A DNA stretch of 64,000 bases from Prauserella cavernicola. Lineage in GTDB: Bacteria > Actinomycetota > Actinomycetes > Mycobacteriales > Pseudonocardiaceae. The notes beneath the pieces are model-generated. The model was not told the DNA's origin. It worked only from the letters and a program-made list of their open reading frames with translations, and ran no database searches. A program made the translations under genes and the position numbers. The stretch covers positions 806,001 to 870,000 of the forward strand of contig NZ_JAENJH010000002.1 of the NCBI RefSeq assembly GCF_016595675.1. Reading direction: 5' to 3'. Shown here one piece after another: positions 61,328 to 64,000 of the stretch (position 1 is the stretch's first letter; each line of letters opens with the position of its first letter).

Positions 61328-62671
61328 GTGACCGAACCCCGCCAGCCCGACGACAGTTACCTGCGTGTACTCACCGAGGCGACGGCCGAGGCCGTGCGCC
61401 GCGCCGAACCGCTAACCTCCGACCACGACGGCGCACCCGCGAGCGCGCGCGACGCGGTGACCGCGGCCGTCTCCGCGTACGGCGAGCGGCTGGTCGCGCT
61501 GAGCCGCGACCTGCACGCCAATCCCGAGACCGCGTTCACCGAGCACCGCTCGGCCCGTGCCGTCGCGGACCTGTTGGAGGAGCACGGCCACTCGGTGCGG
61601 GTCGGGGTCGGCGGGCTCGACACCGCGCTGCTCGCCACCACCGGAGAGTCGGGGCCGCACGTCGCGGTGCTCGCCGAGTACGACGCGCTGCCCGGCATCG
61701 GCCACGCGTGCGGGCACAACGTCATCTGCGCGACCGGGGTCGGCGGGTACCTCGGCGTCGCCGCCGCACTCGGCGAGACGGGCGGCCGGGTCTCGCTCGT
61801 CGGCACGCCTGCCGAGGAGGGCGGCGGTGGCAAGGAGACGCTGGCCAGGGCCGGTGTCTTCGACGACGTCGATGCCGTGGTGATGCTGCACCCGTTCAGT
61901 CACGACGTCGCGATGCACCCGTTCCTCGGTCGCCGTCAGCTGGAGATGGTCTTCCACGGCGTGAGCGCGCACGCGGCCGCGCAGCCGTTCATGGGCCGCA
62001 ACGCACTCGACGCGGCGGTCGGCGCCTACCAGGGCGTCGCCGCGCTGCGTCAGCACCTGCCGCCGGGCGACCGCGTGCACGGGGTGTTCACCGACGGCGG
62101 CAACCGGCCCAACGTCGTTCCCGACCGGGCCGCGCTGTTGTTCTACTTCCGGTCGATGCGCCCGGAGACGCTGCGCGACCTGGCCGACCGGCTCGCCGCG
62201 ATCGCGCGCGGCGCTGCCGAGCTGACCGGGTGCGGCGTCGAGCTGCGCTGGGACCCGCAGCCCGCCTATCTGCCGATCCGGTTCAACCACACCCTGTCGG
62301 CCCGCTGGGCGGTGAACCAGGAGCTCAGCGGTCGCACCCCGCTGCCGCCCGGCGTGGTGCCCGACTTCCTCACCGGCTCTACCGACCTGGGCAACCTGTC
62401 GTACCGGATGCCCGCGATCCACCCGATGATCGCCATCTCCGAGCCCACAGCCGCGCTGCACACCGTGGAGTTCGCCGAGGCCGCGGGCTCTGCCGCGGGT
62501 GAGCGCGCGGTGGCCGACGGTGCGCTCGGGCTCGCGCTCACCGCGGTGGACTACCTGGCAGACGGGCGCCTGCGTGCCGCCGTGCACGAGGAGTTCGAGG
62601 CGGCGGGCGGCGCGCTCGATGTTCCGTCCTACTTCTCGGGAAGTCATTCGGGAGAAACACTGATCAACTAG
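61328..62671 (+). CDS. M20-family amidohydrolase, AbgA/AbgB-like
   Basis: A 447-residue metal-dependent amidohydrolase. An N-terminal extension of about 45 residues precedes the M20 catalytic domain: LSRDLHANPETAFTEHRSAR, AVLAEYDALPGIGHACGHNV (metal His and Cys), VGTPAEEGGGGKETLARAG and HPFSHDV, with a dimerisation domain containing FHGVSAHAAAQPFMGRNALD. The sequence is closest in pattern to aminobenzoyl-glutamate hydrolases. The AbgT-like transporter gene follows 36 bases later, so the pair probably imports and cleaves N-acyl or aminobenzoyl-glutamate compounds. Confidence 0.88.
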   Translation: MTEPRQPDDSYLRVLTEATAEAVRRAEPLTSDHDGAPASARDAVTAAVSAYGERLVALSRDLHANPETAFTEHRSARAVADLLEEHGHSVRVGVGGLDTALLATTGESGPHVAVLAEYDALPGIGHACGHNVICATGVGGYLGVAAALGETGGRVSLVGTPAEEGGGGKETLARAGVFDDVDAVVMLHPFSHDVAMHPFLGRRQLEMVFHGVSAHAAAQPFMGRNALDAAVGAYQGVAALRQHLPPGDRVHGVFTDGGNRPNVVPDRAALLFYFRSMRPETLRDLADRLAAIARGAAELTGCGVELRWDPQPAYLPIRFNHTLSARWAVNQELSGRTPLPPGVVPDFLTGSTDLGNLSYRMPAIHPMIAISEPTAALHTVEFAEAAGSAAGERAVADGALGLALTAVDYLADGRLRAAVHEEFEAAGGALDVPSYFSGSHSGETLIN

Positions 62672-62707
62672 CCTGCCTCCACTGTCCGCGGCGACGGAAG
62701 GTGGGCG

Positions 62708-64000
62708 ATGTCGGACACCGGCGCTCTCCCGAAGCAGACCCGGCTCGACCGGCTACTGAACTGGATCGAGCGGGTCGGCAACCGCCTGCCGGAGCCGTTC
62801 ATCCTGTTCGTGCTGCTGACCCTGCTCGTCGGCGTGGTCTCCACGATCATGGCCGCGGCCGGGGTCGAGGTGCTCGTCCCCGGCGAGGACGAGGCGACGC
62901 CCATCCAGGGCGCGTTCACCGGCGCGGGCCTGCAGTTCCTGTTCACCGGCATGGCGACGAACTTCATCGAGTTCCCGCCGCTGCAGACGGTGGTCACGAT
63001 CATGCTCGGCGTCGGGCTCGCCGAGCGGACCGGGCTGCTGTCGGCATTGATCCGGCTCGCGTTCCGGGGCGCGCCCCGCTGGCTGTTGCCCTACGCCCTC
63101 GGCTTCGTCGGTGTCTCGGGCAGCATCATGTCCGACTCGGCGTTCATCATCATCCCGCCGCTGGCGGCGATGGTGTTCAAGGCGGCGGGCAGGCACCCGG
63201 TCGCGGGGCTGCTCGGCGGGTTCGCCGCGACCGGCGCCGGCTACTCGACGTCGATGTTCGTGACCAGCCTCGACGCGCTGTTCGCCGGCATCAGCAACTC
63301 CGTGGCCTCGACGCTGCCCGACCCGGGCACCACGGTCACCCCGATCTCGAACTACTACTTCAACGTCGTGGCCTCGATCGCGCTGAGCCTGCTCGCCGGA
63401 CTGATCATCGCCAAGATCGTGGAGCCGTCCCTCGAACGCAGTCGCTTCCCGCGCGAGGAGGTGGAACCCGCCACCGACACCACGCTGACGGCCGAGCTTG
63501 AACCGCGCGAGCGCAGGGCACTCGTGCGGGCGGGAATCGCACTGCTCGTCACCACCGCGGCGGTGCTGGTGCTGGTGCTGCTGCCCGGATCACCACTGCG
63601 CAACGAGAACGGCGGGTTCCTTCCCGAGTCGCCGCTGCTCGACTCGGTGACCACGCTCGTGTTCGTCGCGTTCTTCGTGCCCGGTCTCGCCTACGGCATC
63701 TCGGTGGGAGCCATCCGCCGCTCCGCCGACGTGCCGCTGCTGATGGGCAAGGCGCTCAAGGACCTGTCCGGGTTCATCGTGCTCGCGTTCGTGCTCGGCC
63801 AGTTCATCGCGCTGTTCGCGTGGACCAACATCGGCGCGTGGCTGGCGGTGAGCGGTGCGAACTTCCTGCAGAGCATCGGGCTCACCGGCTACGCGGCGTT
63901 CCTCGGCTTCATGGTGCTGGCCTCGGTGCTGAACCTGTTCATCATCTCCGGTTCCAGTTTGTGGACCCTGATGGCGGCGGTCTTCGTGCCGATGTTTCTG
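62708..64000 (+). CDS. abgT: AbgT-family transporter, 3' end outside window
   Basis: Integral membrane transporter, 431 codons present of about 500-520 expected; it runs off the right edge without a stop. Spans start at EPFILFVLLTLLVGVVSTIM; family motifs include FIEFPPLQTVVTIMLGVGLAE, GVSGSIMSDSAFIIIPPLAA, GYSTSMFVTSLDALFAGISN, ISNYYFNVVASIALSLLAGL and FVVFFVPGL-like VAFFVPGLAYGISVGAI. The AbgT family imports p-aminobenzoyl-glutamate or exports antimetabolites such as sulfonamides. The upstream hydrolase gene favours the import role. ATG 62708 has GGTGGG about 4 bases upstream. Confidence 0.93.
   Translation, partial: MSDTGALPKQTRLDRLLNWIERVGNRLPEPFILFVLLTLLVGVVSTIMAAAGVEVLVPGEDEATPIQGAFTGAGLQFLFTGMATNFIEFPPLQTVVTIMLGVGLAERTGLLSALIRLAFRGAPRWLLPYALGFVGVSGSIMSDSAFIIIPPLAAMVFKAAGRHPVAGLLGGFAATGAGYSTSMFVTSLDALFAGISNSVASTLPDPGTTVTPISNYYFNVVASIALSLLAGLIIAKIVEPSLERSRFPREEVEPATDTTLTAELEPRERRALVRAGIALLVTTAAVLVLVLLPGSPLRNENGGFLPESPLLDSVTTLVFVAFFVPGLAYGISVGAIRRSADVPLLMGKALKDLSGFIVLAFVLGQFIALFAWTNIGAWLAVSGANFLQSIGLTGYAAFLGFMVLASVLNLFIISGSSLWTLMAAVFVPMFL

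Overview
The window is very GC-rich actinomycete chromosome, with strong G/C third-position bias, many GTG starts and several apparently leaderless genes. PE/PPE-like and WXG-type secretion genes with an EspG chaperone, F420- and nicotinoprotein-type oxidoreductases, and gene orders also known from Mycobacterium (fba - DUF3151 gene - purA; small sterol-carrier-like gene - purF - purM) point to the Pseudonocardiaceae (Amycolatopsis/Saccharomonospora/Prauserella type). That placement is inference. No rRNA, tRNA, CRISPR array, insertion sequence or prophage was seen, and no gene-free stretch exceeds about 200 bases.

Layout. 1-8.2 kb: nagA (cut by the window edge) behind a DasR-type operator, an ECF-like sigma factor, and a redox block (NDMA-type alcohol dehydrogenase with an AcoR-like regulator, PPOX-fold protein, SDR, aldo/keto reductase, LLM-type F420 enzyme). 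8.3-19.3 kb: fba, a membrane protein, a glycosyltransferase, a DUF3151 gene, a secreted HNH nuclease, purA, LysR, a broken MerR gene, a glycerophosphodiesterase and purD. 19.4-24.5 kb: a compact type VII (ESX) substrate locus without core secretion machinery: PE-like, DUF3558-like lipoprotein, PPE-like, EspG, WXG-like protein and a WXG-transglycosylase fusion. 24.6-38.7 kb: a kinase-like protein, a secreted Asn-Thr-Ala repeat protein, an aminotransferase, threonine aldolase, sigma/membrane-partner pair, TetR, purB, TauE/SafE, ALDH and membrane proteins.

38.8-48.3 kb: purS-purQ, a phosphonate-type catabolic unit (PhnX-like HAD and GntR facing a flavoprotein), a heterodimeric ABC exporter with complementary broken ATP-site motifs, and purL. 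48.3-55 kb: cell-envelope genes: two Tyr/Gln-rich-tailed membrane paralogues, a pentapeptide-repeat protein, a GNAT/XRE-cupin pair sharing an operator, and two tandem GH25 lysozymes. 55-64 kb: sterol-carrier-like gene, an XRE/SAM-methyltransferase/DUF397 module, purF, purM, arfB and an AbgB/AbgT-like hydrolase-transporter pair cut by the right edge.

Eight purine genes (purA, D, B, S, Q, L, F, M) are scattered through the window rather than forming one operon; together they cover PRPP amidation, the GAR, FGAM and AIR steps, both adenylosuccinate steps. The most unusual non-coding signal is a four-copy, about 59-base, nearly perfect palindrome, always a few bases after a stop codon, whose arms vary with compensatory changes.
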